From positions 1 to 37,817 of the forward strand of contig CACIXU010000017.1 of assembly GCA_902590705.1 (NCBI GenBank): 37,817 nucleotides of DNA, read 5' to 3'. Below are positions 8,683 through 16,552 of the stretch, piece after piece. Position numbers and translations under genes: made by a program. Source of the DNA: an uncultured Bacteroidota bacterium. GTDB lineage: Bacteria > Bacteroidota > Bacteroidia > Flavobacteriales > Flavobacteriaceae. Every line of letters starts with the position of its first letter. Within the stretch, counting starts at the first letter, position 1. The notes below the pieces were generated by a model, which worked only from the letters and a program-made list of their open reading frames with translations, did no database searches and was not told the DNA's origin.

Positions 8683-9701
8683 AGTTTTAGTTTTTTTAGT
8701 ATTGAATTTATCTCTTTACCTAAATTGGGGAGGTTTTTAAAATAAACGTATGATTTGTTGTAATCGTTATATGAAAAAGCTGGGGTTCCCTGAATCTTCA
8801 TATCATCTTTAATACTACTAGTTACTCCTGATTGGCCTTGAATTTTAACATTATCTCCAATAGTTATATGTCCAGCCACGCCTACCTGTCCACCTATAAC
8901 ACAATTTTTACCAATCTTAGCAGATCCAGCGATACCGGTTTGAGCTGCGATAACAGTATTTTCTCCTATTTCAACATTGTGCGCAATTTGTATTTGATTA
9001 TCAAGCTTTACTCCATTTCCAATTGAGGTAAAGCCAAGAGTAGCTCGATCAATTGTAGAATTTGCTCCAACATCAACATTATCACCAATAACAACAATTC
9101 CTGTTTGTGGAATTTTTTTGTATGAACCATTTTCTTGCGGTGCAAATCCAAATCCATCTGAGCCAATTACTACTCCAGTGTGTATAATGCAATTATCACC
9201 AACTATTGATCCATCTAAAATCCTTGCACCAGGAAAAACTATCGATCCTTTACCAATGGTGACGTTTGATCCAAGGTAGCATTGTTCAAATATTTTAACG
9301 TTGTCACTTATTTCGGATCCTTCACCTATTATCGACATGTCACCGACAAAGCAATTATTTGGTAATTTAACAGAGGAGTGAATTAAAGCGGTTTTAGAAA
9401 TGCCCGTTTTGCTAATTTTAACCTTATTGTACTGATCTAATAAAATTGTAAAGGAGTCATAAGCATTTGGGACACGAACAAGAGTAGTGGATAAATCGTC
9501 TTCAGCAACAAAATCCTGATCAACAATAGTAATAGATGCCTGAGTCTTATAGATGTAAGGTTTGTATTTGGGATTAGACAGGAAGGTTAGAGATCCTTTT
9601 TGTGCCTCTTCAATTTTTGATAACTGAAACACTTCCGCATCAGGATCTCCATCTACAGTGCCTTCGAGTTTAGTAGCGATTTGTTGGGCAGTAAATTTCA
9701 T
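8679..9701 (-). CDS. lpxD: UDP-3-O-(3-hydroxyacyl)glucosamine N-acyltransferase
   Basis: LpxD adds the second 3-hydroxyacyl chain, N-linked, in lipid A synthesis. The 340-aa protein has the N-terminal uridine-binding domain (about 1-100), a long run of hexapeptide repeats (about 105-300) and a short C-terminal helix. The catalytic histidine is H241 in [16 protein letters not shown] is a typical LpxD segment. It heads the minus-strand run, with a -7 element ending 5 bp before its ATG, which implies a very short leader. Confidence 0.96.
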   Translation of the reverse strand: MKFTAQQIATKLEGTVDGDPDAEVFQLSKIEEAQKGSLTFLSNPKYKPYIYKTQASITIVDQDFVAEDDLSTTLVRVPNAYDSFTILLDQYNKVKISKTGISKTALIHSSVKLPNNCFVGDMSIIGEGSEISDNVKIFEQCYLGSNVTIGKGSIVFPGARILDGSIVGDNCIIHTGVVIGSDGFGFAPQENGSYKKIPQTGIVVIGDNVDVGANSTIDRATLGFTSIGNGVKLDNQIQIAHNVEIGENTVIAAQTGIAGSAKIGKNCVIGGQVGVAGHITIGDNVKIQGQSGVTSSIKDDMKIQGTPAFSYNDYNKSYVYFKNLPNLGKEINSILKKLKL

Positions 9702-9706
9702 TTGTG

Positions 9707-9714
9707 CAAAAATA
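9707..9714 (-). promoter_or_regulatory. lpxD promoter, -7 element
   Basis: TATTTTTG on the minus strand matches TANNTTTG. Only 5 bp separate it from the lpxD ATG at 9701, so the predicted transcript would start at or beside the start codon. No clear TTTG -33 element is visible at the usual distance. Confidence 0.5.
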
Positions 9715-9918
9715 TAAAAATTAAGTTACATGTCTTTACCCCCTTGTTTTAAATAAGGAAACAAACGTGACAATTTACCTCCAAACTATTGCATAATTTA
9801 TAAAATAAATACTCATGAAATTTAAATATAAGTGGATCTAATAAATCCGTAAATTAGGAGAATAAAGGATTTTCCTTTTTATTTTAGACTTGTTGATCTT
9901 AATTAAAGATATTTAAAT

Positions 9919-11472
9919 ATGAGCTCAATTAAAATTCTTTGGGTAGACGATGAGATCGATTTGTTGAGACCTCACCTTATATTTTTAGAGCAAAGAGACT
10001 ATAAAATAGTGCCATGTAATAACGGCCAAGATGCTTTGACTCAAATTAAATCGAACTTGTTTGATGCTGTTCTTTTGGATGAGAATATGCCTGGTCTAAA
10101 TGGTTTAGAAACCCTTAATGAGATTAAATCTATTTTCCCTAATCTTCCTGTAATTATGATTACTAAAAATGAGGAGGAGCAAATCATGGAAGAGGCTATA
10201 GGTTCCAAAATTTCAGATTACTTGATTAAGCCAGTCAATCCTCACCAAATTTTACTTGCATTGAAGAAATTGTTTCAACATAAAAATTTAATTCAAGAAA
10301 AAACGATTAATAATTACCAACAAGAGTTTCGAAAAATATCTCTTGAGTTAAGTGAGTTAGGTACACATGAGGAATGGATAGATTTTTATCTAAAAATGGT
10401 ATACTGGGAAATGGAGCTAGAGAGCCTAGAGGACCTTGGAATGCTTGAGATTTTTCAGAATCAGATGAAAGAAGCTAACCGGTTTTTTGCCAAATTCATT
10501 TCTCAAAACTATACTAATTGGATTCAAGACAGCATTGGACCAATATTATCTGATCAAATTTTAAAGGAAAAACTATTTCCCAGAATTAAAAAGGGTGATA
10601 AAAAAACTACTCTATTACTTATTATAGATAATTTAAGGTATGATCAGTGGAAAATGATTTCCCCTATAATACAAGATTATTATCTAATTGAAGAAGAATT
10701 TCCTTACTTCAGTATACTTCCAACAGCAACCCATTATGCTAGAAATGCAATTTTTTCAGGATTGATGCCTTCAGAAATGGAAAAACATCATCCTGATTTA
10801 TGGGTAAATGAAAACGATAAAGGTGGGAAAAATTTGAATGAAAAAAGTTTTCTAAAGTCACAACTAAAAAGAAACGAGTTAAATTTAAGGTTTAATTATT
10901 CAAAGATCACAAATTTAAAAGCAGGTCGGGATTTAGTCGCTCAAATACAGAATTACCAAAACGAAGATCTTCTTGTTGTGGTTTACAACTTTGTTGACAT
11001 GATTTCTCATGCCAAAACCGATATGGAAATTATAAAGGAATTGGCATCAGACAATAAAGCGTTTAGATCATTAACCCTTTCGTGGTTTAAAAACTCCCCC
11101 CTTTTGGAGGTTATCCAAAAAACCAGTGAATTAGGATTTAACCTTGTAATTACAACAGATCATGGAACGATAAACGTGGATCAAGCAATAGAGGTAATTG
11201 GCACAAGGGAAACCAGTATGAACCTACGATATAAAACTGGACAAAGCATTTCTTTAAAGAGTGGGGAGGTGTTGGAAATCAATGAGCCTAAGAAATTAAA
11301 ACTCCCCTCTGCTCACCTAAACAGCAAATATATTTTTGCTAAAGAACAAGGTTATTTTGTTTATAAAAATAATTTTAATCAGTTCGCAAATCACTTTCGA
11401 AACACGTTTCAACATGGCGGTATATCTATGGAAGAAATGATTATTCCTTTTGTTGTTATGCGTCCTCGATAG
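9919..11472 (+). CDS. porX: PorX: response regulator with PglZ domain (type IX secretion regulation)
   Basis: This 517-aa protein has an N-terminal receiver domain (about 1-120) with acidic pair D10/D11, phospho-acceptor D54 in LLDENMPG, T82 and K104. A helical middle section follows, then an alkaline-phosphatase-superfamily PglZ domain (about 225-517). Metal-site candidates there include D237 in IIDNLR, T271-H272 in ATHYARN, D360, D414-H415 in TTDHG and H499 in QHGG. This architecture and length are those of PorX, the PorX/PorY regulator of the type IX secretion system in Bacteroidota. No PorY, SigP or secretion component is in the window. It is divergent from lpxD across 217 bp and leads porX-tsaE. 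Confidence 0.93.
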   Translation: MSSIKILWVDDEIDLLRPHLIFLEQRDYKIVPCNNGQDALTQIKSNLFDAVLLDENMPGLNGLETLNEIKSIFPNLPVIMITKNEEEQIMEEAIGSKISDYLIKPVNPHQILLALKKLFQHKNLIQEKTINNYQQEFRKISLELSELGTHEEWIDFYLKMVYWEMELESLEDLGMLEIFQNQMKEANRFFAKFISQNYTNWIQDSIGPILSDQILKEKLFPRIKKGDKKTTLLLIIDNLRYDQWKMISPIIQDYYLIEEEFPYFSILPTATHYARNAIFSGLMPSEMEKHHPDLWVNENDKGGKNLNEKSFLKSQLKRNELNLRFNYSKITNLKAGRDLVAQIQNYQNEDLLVVVYNFVDMISHAKTDMEIIKELASDNKAFRSLTLSWFKNSPLLEVIQKTSELGFNLVITTDHGTINVDQAIEVIGTRETSMNLRYKTGQSISLKSGEVLEINEPKKLKLPSAHLNSKYIFAKEQGYFVYKNNFNQFANHFRNTFQHGGISMEEMIIPFVVMRPR

Positions 11473-11487
11473 CCTTAAATTTACGAA

Positions 11488-11901
11488 ATGTTATTTAAGT
11501 ATCACCTTGATGAAATTAAAGCTGCTGCCAATTATTTGGATAAAAATATCCATTCTACCATTATTTGTTTCAACGGGCCAATGGGTGCAGGAAAAACTAC
11601 ATTAATTTCTGCACTATGTAGAAAATGGAACGTCAAGGACCAAGTATCTAGTCCTACTTTTTCTATTGTTAATGAATATGAAACTTATTCCAAAAACTTG
11701 TTGTTTCATTTTGATTTTTATCGGTTAAATAGCATTGAAGAAGCACTAGATATTGGGGTTGAGGAATATCTAGACTCGGGTAATATTTGTTTAATTGAGT
11801 GGGGAGAAAGGATCAAAAGCCTACTTCCGGATAATAAGTATATTGTTGAAATCGCATTAAATGAAGATGATTTCCGGACTTTAAAAATTATATATAAATG
11901 A
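11488..11901 (+). CDS. tsaE: tRNA threonylcarbamoyladenosine biosynthesis ATPase TsaE
   Basis: TsaE is the small ATPase that works with TsaB and TsaD to make t6A at position 37 of ANN-decoding tRNAs. The 137-aa protein has the P-loop GPMGAGKTT at 30-38, the SSPTF segment near 68, HFDFYRL in the middle and IEWGERI near the end, all typical. The start is 15 bp after porX, so co-transcription is likely; I recall the porX-tsaE pairing in other Flavobacteriia. Its stop overlaps the next gene's start by 4 bp. Confidence 0.94.
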   Translation: MLFKYHLDEIKAAANYLDKNIHSTIICFNGPMGAGKTTLISALCRKWNVKDQVSSPTFSIVNEYETYSKNLLFHFDFYRLNSIEEALDIGVEEYLDSGNICLIEWGERIKSLLPDNKYIVEIALNEDDFRTLKIIYK

Positions 11902-12260
11902 AGTTACTGTACCGCCTAGGGTTTTATTTATTTGGACTTTTTATTGGTCTTATCTTGCTTTCAGTAATTTTTAAAGGAAAAAAAACTACATGTAATTATG
12001 GTCCGAATGATCGTGTGATAAGCAATCTGTCAAAGAAAAGCTGGAATTCAAAATTAGTAGACATTGAAATGTTCGATTCTATTTCATTTCATGAGTTTCT
12101 AGATATGGCGCGTATTGATTTTAATAAAAGTGATACTTCAAAAGATAGTTGTAAAGTTTATTACCTAAATGGGTACTGGAAAGAACAAGCCATTTCACTA
12201 GAGGTTGAAAACTGTGAAAAAAACGTTAATCTCATTCACCTCAACATAAAAAATAAATAG
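11898..12260 (+). CDS. Small single-pass membrane protein, probable DUF4258 type
   Basis: This 120-aa protein has one N-terminal hydrophobic helix (about 7-25) followed by a soluble domain that would sit outside the cytoplasm if K2 and R6 stay inside. The segments KKTTCNYGPNDRV after the helix and VENCEKN near the end resemble a flavobacterial group that I recall being labelled DUF4258; that name is from memory. Three cysteines lie in the exported part (in TTCNY, DSCKV, ENCEK), so a disulfide is possible. It overlaps tsaE by 4 bp. Function unknown. Confidence 0.75.
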   Translation: MKLLYRLGFYLFGLFIGLILLSVIFKGKKTTCNYGPNDRVISNLSKKSWNSKLVDIEMFDSISFHEFLDMARIDFNKSDTSKDSCKVYYLNGYWKEQAISLEVENCEKNVNLIHLNIKNK

Positions 12261-12274
12261 TTAATCTAAAGTTA

Positions 12275-12282
12275 TACTTTTG
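12275..12282 (+). promoter_or_regulatory. aroB promoter, -7 element
   Basis: TACTTTTG matches TANNTTTG and ends 5 bp before the aroB ATG at 12288, the same spacing as at lpxD. It would give a nearly leaderless aroB transcript independent of the porX-tsaE operon. Confidence 0.5.
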
Positions 12283-12287
12283 TAAAG

Positions 12288-13367
12288 ATGAATAAGAGTT
12301 TAGCCACCATATTTGGAGCTGATTATAAAGTTTCCTTTTCTGAAAAGGGTTATCAAGACCTAAATGATCAATTATCTAATAATTATTCCACTATCTTCCT
12401 TTTGGTGGATAAGAACACTCAAAAATATTGTTTACCTCATTTTTTAAATAAAATTAAAGTTTTGAGAGATAAACCGGTCATAAGTATTGAAGCCGGTGAA
12501 GTCAATAAACACCTGGAGACTTGCAAGCAAGTATGGAATCAACTTTCTGAATTAGGTGCAGACAGAAAAAGTTTATTAATCAACCTGGGAGGTGGCGTTT
12601 TAACTGACCTTGGTGGATTTGTTGCTGCAGCTTTTAAGCGTGGAATTCATTTTATTAATATTCCTACTACCCTGCTTTCAATGGTTGATGCCTCAGTAGG
12701 AGGTAAAACTGGAGTAGACTTTCAAGGCTTGAAGAATCAAATTGGAATCATAACCAATCCTGAACTAGTACTCATAGATTCCATTTATTTAAAAACTTTA
12801 CCTGAAAACGAATATCGGAGTGGCTTTTCGGAAATGCTTAAACATGGTATAATTAGTGATGCGGAATTTTTTAAAAGGCTTTCAAAATACCAATTTTTTG
12901 AAAAAAATGATATCTCTCATCTGATTCATCATTCAGTTTCAATCAAGAATTCTGTAGTCACAGGTGACCCCTTAGAAAAAAATTTAAGAAAAATTTTAAA
13001 TTTTGGACACACTTTGGGTCATGCTATTGAGTCCTATTTCCTTGTCAATTCGGATAAAAAATCACTGCTACATGGAGAAGCAATCGCCATAGGAATGATT
13101 TTAGAGGCCTATCTTTCTTCGCGGATCACTGGCCTTAGCATTGAAGCCACGAAGGAGATTAAATCTGTTTTTTTAGGGATTTTTCCTAGGATTCAATTCA
13201 ATGAAGAAGATATAAATTCTATAATAGCTCTTTTAAAATACGATAAGAAAAATAGTCACGGTAAACTAAATTTTGTCCTACTTGAGGCAATTGGCAAACC
13301 TATTATTGATATTGAGGTAGGGGAAGAAAACTTTTCAGCAGCATTTGACTTTTATAAAGCAAATTAA
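12288..13367 (+). CDS. aroB: 3-dehydroquinate synthase
   Basis: AroB converts DAHP to 3-dehydroquinate, the second step of the shikimate pathway, using NAD and a divalent metal. The 359-aa protein carries GGGVLTDLGG (101-110), the signature IPTTLLSMVDASVGGKTG (125-142), metal ligands E182 in FSEMLKHG, H245 in HTLGHAIE and H262 in LLHGEA, and K185. Its stop codon shares bases with the stop of the convergent ppc gene, leaving no space for an independent terminator. Confidence 0.97.
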   Translation: MNKSLATIFGADYKVSFSEKGYQDLNDQLSNNYSTIFLLVDKNTQKYCLPHFLNKIKVLRDKPVISIEAGEVNKHLETCKQVWNQLSELGADRKSLLINLGGGVLTDLGGFVAAAFKRGIHFINIPTTLLSMVDASVGGKTGVDFQGLKNQIGIITNPELVLIDSIYLKTLPENEYRSGFSEMLKHGIISDAEFFKRLSKYQFFEKNDISHLIHHSVSIKNSVVTGDPLEKNLRKILNFGHTLGHAIESYFLVNSDKKSLLHGEAIAIGMILEAYLSSRITGLSIEATKEIKSVFLGIFPRIQFNEEDINSIIALLKYDKKNSHGKLNFVLLEAIGKPIIDIEVGEENFSAAFDFYKAN

Positions 13368-15952
13368 GCGGAGTTTCTACTTGCATTAATATTGCCAAAT
13401 AACGAACGGGTTACCATCTTTTCATACAATGATTTTATTTCATCACTCATATTTCCTTCATCATTATTCTTGAGAATGGTAATTAATGCGTGCTGTTGAA
13501 TTGTCAGTAATGGCTGAACGATTTCCTCTCTGATCTTAATCGAGGCTCTTCCAGCAGGCTCGCTCTCCATTAGTTCGTCAAATCCTGTCAATTTTAGGAT
13601 CATTTCCTTGGTTAAGGAATATTCATCGTGAATAAGGGTCCAAAAATCACCAAATCTTTTGTCATTTTTCATGTAAGCAGTCAAACCAAAGAAGGATTTC
13701 GTAAGACTCATCATGCTATTGGCAATAAGTGTTCGAAAAAAAGATGATTGCTGATACAGTTTAATAACTTTTTTAAATTCACCATTTTTGTCAAAATCTT
13801 TAAGCGCTGTACCTACGCCAAAAAATCCAGGAACATTCTGTTTAGACTGGCTCCAACTGCCAACAAAAGGAATAGCCCTCAAATCAGAAAAATTAAGTTT
13901 TTTTGAACTTCCTCTTTTAGATGGGCGACTGCCTATATTTGCCTTTGAGTAATATTTAAGGGTTGTCATCTGTTCAAGATACGGTAAAAACTCAGGATGC
14001 GCCTTGAAATTTTGATAAGCTGAATGACTTTTTAAGGCCAGTTTATTCATTGTTTCACGATCTTCATCGGAGAGCACATTACGTTCTGAATTAAAAACTT
14101 GGTTGTGAATCCCAGAGCTCAATAACTGTTCTAGATTATATTGACAGGAATCATTAGTGCCAAAATTGGAGGAGATAGTTTGTCCTTGAATGGTCAACTG
14201 TATATCATCAGCCTGGATTTTATTGCCCATTGAGGCATAAAACTCATGAGTATTTCCGCCTCCCCTTGCCGGTGGACCTCCCCTACCATCAAAAAAAGCA
14301 ATGTTAATGCCGTATTTTTTTGACAAACTTGTTAGATGTTCTTTGGCTTTATATATACTCCAATTAGCCATGAAATAACCGCCATCTTTAGTTCCATCTG
14401 AAAAGCCAAGCATAACAGTTTGCTTGTCTCCCCTTGTGGTAAGGTGTTTTCGATATTCTTCGTTTTTGTAGAGCGAATTCATTATTTCTTCACAAACCTC
14501 TAGATCGGGAATGGTCTCAAACAATGGAATAATGTCGACAGATGGTCTATCCCAATCACAAATTTTATGCAAGGCAAATAGCTCCAAAAGATTATCTATG
14601 GTTTGGCAATTACTAATAATGTAGCGGTTACAACCTCTTTCCCCATTAAGTTCTTGAATTTTTCGCATGGCTCTAATGCTTCCAAGTGTTTCTTTTGTAA
14701 TTGTAGATTCAAAAATATCAACAGGAACATTACCTTTAACAGAGGTAAGTACTTGATGTCTTGATTTGGCGTCTAATTGACTGAAGTTTTCTGGAATTCC
14801 CTTTACATAGTCTCGAATTTTTGGATGCGATAAAATCTCATCAAAAACCTGTTTATGTATCCTTGAATCTTGACGAATATCTAAACTAGCAAAATGGAAC
14901 CCAAAAATTTTAACTTTATGTTTCAAATCTAAAATAAGTGATTCATAGAGTCCGTCACTATGGTTTTTGATAATTTCATGGATATCATCTAATGCATTTT
15001 CAAAATAAGTAATATTGAAATATTGAGGTTTATTTTTGGAAAAAAGCGTAGCATATAGATCGTTCTCAAGTGAATCGAGCTTTTCCTCCAGACCGTCAAA
15101 TGTCAAGCTTCGTTTCATTTTTCTTACTTCTCTGAAATAATTTCTTAAAATTGAAAACTTAAGACTCTCTGCTGTTTTAATTGTTATTTCTGGCGTAACA
15201 TAAGGGTTTCCATCGCGATCACCACCAGGCCAGAATCCAAAATCGAAAATAGAGTTATCTAATTCGTTTTTATCAAATATATTTCTTTTAATATATGTGT
15301 AGATTGTGCTTGCACTATGATAGAATACATTTTCCAAGTACCAAATCAAGCTAATTGCCTCATCCAATGGAGTTGGTTTTGTTTTTTTATAAAATTTTGT
15401 TTTACCCAACTGGGTTAAAAGCATTTTCACTGACTCCAGTTCTCCTCCATTAATTGCTTTAGCGAGATCATTGATTATACCCAATACACTCCCTGGATAA
15501 AACTGAGTTGGGTGGGCTGTTAACACAATTCTAACTTTAAACCGATTGAGATAATCTTTTAGTTGATCAATTTTTAGATTGTCTGTTGCGTCTTCTTTAA
15601 TATTTCGAATGGTTCCCCTGCCGTGCATATTATTTACATAACCAAACGCAGCGTCTTCAATTGCATCAAAAAGAACTACCTGTCTCTCTATATATTGGAT
15701 AAATCGATAAAGTAAATCAATTTGCGACTTCTCATCATATTCAGGTAAGTAGCGAGTAAAAAAGCTAGATGTAATTTCTCTTGGGTCTAACTTTTTCTCA
15801 TAACCATTTTTGCAGTGATCAGCAAATAGTGGAATCAATACGGAAGTATTTCTAATTGAATCAAAAGGGAGAGTCAAAAAAAGGCTGTTGTATATCTGAA
15901 AATTCGATAGGACACTTTCATTAAATCTCTCGATTTTAGGTTTTCGAGCCAT
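13364..15952 (-). CDS. ppc: Phosphoenolpyruvate carboxylase
   Basis: This enzyme carboxylates PEP to oxaloacetate, replenishing the TCA cycle. At 862 aa it is slightly shorter than the Escherichia coli enzyme (883). The catalytic signature VLTAHPTQ contains H147; GFWPGGDRDGNPYV and the glycine-rich FDGRGGPPARGGG are present. The chain ends NASRNSA rather than the common QNTG terminus but keeps the arginine-asparagine pair; I believe this ending is usual in Flavobacteriia. It lies 24 bp after the Lrp-type gene, so the two are probably co-transcribed. Confidence 0.96.
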   Translation of the reverse strand: MARKPKIERFNESVLSNFQIYNSLFLTLPFDSIRNTSVLIPLFADHCKNGYEKKLDPREITSSFFTRYLPEYDEKSQIDLLYRFIQYIERQVVLFDAIEDAAFGYVNNMHGRGTIRNIKEDATDNLKIDQLKDYLNRFKVRIVLTAHPTQFYPGSVLGIINDLAKAINGGELESVKMLLTQLGKTKFYKKTKPTPLDEAISLIWYLENVFYHSASTIYTYIKRNIFDKNELDNSIFDFGFWPGGDRDGNPYVTPEITIKTAESLKFSILRNYFREVRKMKRSLTFDGLEEKLDSLENDLYATLFSKNKPQYFNITYFENALDDIHEIIKNHSDGLYESLILDLKHKVKIFGFHFASLDIRQDSRIHKQVFDEILSHPKIRDYVKGIPENFSQLDAKSRHQVLTSVKGNVPVDIFESTITKETLGSIRAMRKIQELNGERGCNRYIISNCQTIDNLLELFALHKICDWDRPSVDIIPLFETIPDLEVCEEIMNSLYKNEEYRKHLTTRGDKQTVMLGFSDGTKDGGYFMANWSIYKAKEHLTSLSKKYGINIAFFDGRGGPPARGGGNTHEFYASMGNKIQADDIQLTIQGQTISSNFGTNDSCQYNLEQLLSSGIHNQVFNSERNVLSDEDRETMNKLALKSHSAYQNFKAHPEFLPYLEQMTTLKYYSKANIGSRPSKRGSSKKLNFSDLRAIPFVGSWSQSKQNVPGFFGVGTALKDFDKNGEFKKVIKLYQQSSFFRTLIANSMMSLTKSFFGLTAYMKNDKRFGDFWTLIHDEYSLTKEMILKLTGFDELMESEPAGRASIKIREEIVQPLLTIQQHALITILKNNDEGNMSDEIKSLYEKMVTRSLFGNINASRNSA

Positions 15953-15976
15953 CAGTTTTTACGGGAATCTTAAAGT

Positions 15977-16456
15977 TTACAATTCATTAAAAATTCTATG
16001 CATTAATCTTTTTTTGTCATTGATGCTTTCCTCTAGAGAAATCATAGTTTCAGTTCTTGAAACCCCATCAATATCATCAATCATAAAAATTATATCTTTT
16101 GCATGTTTAGTGTCATGAGCTCTAACTTTACAGAAAATATTGAATTTACCTGTAGTTATGTGGGCGACTGTAACAAATGGGATTTCTCTTATATCCTCTA
16201 TAACCTTATTTATTTTCTTGGTGTTTTCGAGAAAAATTCCAATATATGCAATAAAAGAGTAACCAAGCTTTACATAGTCTAAGTTTAATGAGGAACCCTT
16301 AATTATTCCTGCCTCCTCCATTTTTTTAACACGTACGTGAACTGTTCCAGCAGATATAAAAAGTCGCTTTGAGATGTCCGTAAAAGGTACACGTGTATTG
16401 TCAATCAGTATATCTAAAATTTGGTGATCTACTTCGTCTAACTTTACCTTGTTCAT
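15977..16456 (-). CDS. Lrp/AsnC family transcriptional regulator
   Basis: I place the start at 16456, giving 159 aa beginning MNKVKLDEVD, the usual size. A longer frame to 16498 would add 14 hydrophobic residues and run through the upstream palindrome. An AsnC-type winged helix-turn-helix covers about 4-55 (DNTRVPFTDISKRL, SAGTVHVRVKK), and a ligand-binding RAM domain about 65-145. Such proteins assemble as dimers to octamers and often respond to amino acids. A perfect 18-bp palindrome 6 bp before the start suggests autoregulation. The linked ppc gene is a plausible co-regulated target. Confidence 0.92.
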   Translation of the reverse strand: MNKVKLDEVDHQILDILIDNTRVPFTDISKRLFISAGTVHVRVKKMEEAGIIKGSSLNLDYVKLGYSFIAYIGIFLENTKKINKVIEDIREIPFVTVAHITTGKFNIFCKVRAHDTKHAKDIIFMIDDIDGVSRTETMISLEESINDKKRLMHRIFNEL

Positions 16457-16462
16457 AGTATT

Positions 16463-16480
16463 ATTTGTTTTAAAACAAAT
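16463..16480. promoter_or_regulatory. 18-bp palindrome before the Lrp-type gene (probable operator)
   Basis: ATTTGTTTTAAAACAAAT is a perfect palindrome lying 6 bp before the ATG at 16456. On the minus strand it overlaps TTAATTTG (16483-16476), one mismatch from the -7 consensus. A dimer bound here would block that promoter. Perfect two-fold symmetry and location make autoregulation by the Lrp-type protein the simplest reading; an mRNA hairpin at the start codon is the alternative. Confidence 0.6.
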
Positions 16481-16506
16481 TAACGTAAAAATTAACAATA
16501 ATTAAA

Positions 16507-16532
16507 TTAAAAAACCCTTTTACTGTTTTTAA
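16507..16532 (-). terminator. Weak terminator-like hairpin after the M14 peptidase
   Basis: On the minus strand an imperfect stem of about 7 bp pairs TTAAAAAC with GTTTTTTAA across a 9-nt loop; the T-rich right arm runs into further A/T. It lies between the peptidase stop at 16553 and the Lrp-type gene and could separate the two transcripts. It is almost all A/T. Confidence 0.3.
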
Positions 16533-16552
16533 TTTATCTAAAACCACTTTTT

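Noticed and set aside
9864-9878. AAAGGA/TCCTTT hairpin before porX as a terminator or riboswitch
   Set aside because: The stem is 6 bp with a 3-nt loop and no conserved aptamer-like sequence; too weak to annotate.
16457-16498. 14-codon extension of the Lrp-type regulator
   Set aside because: It would translate the operator-like palindrome and adds residues not found in the family; the ATG at 16456 gives the usual length.
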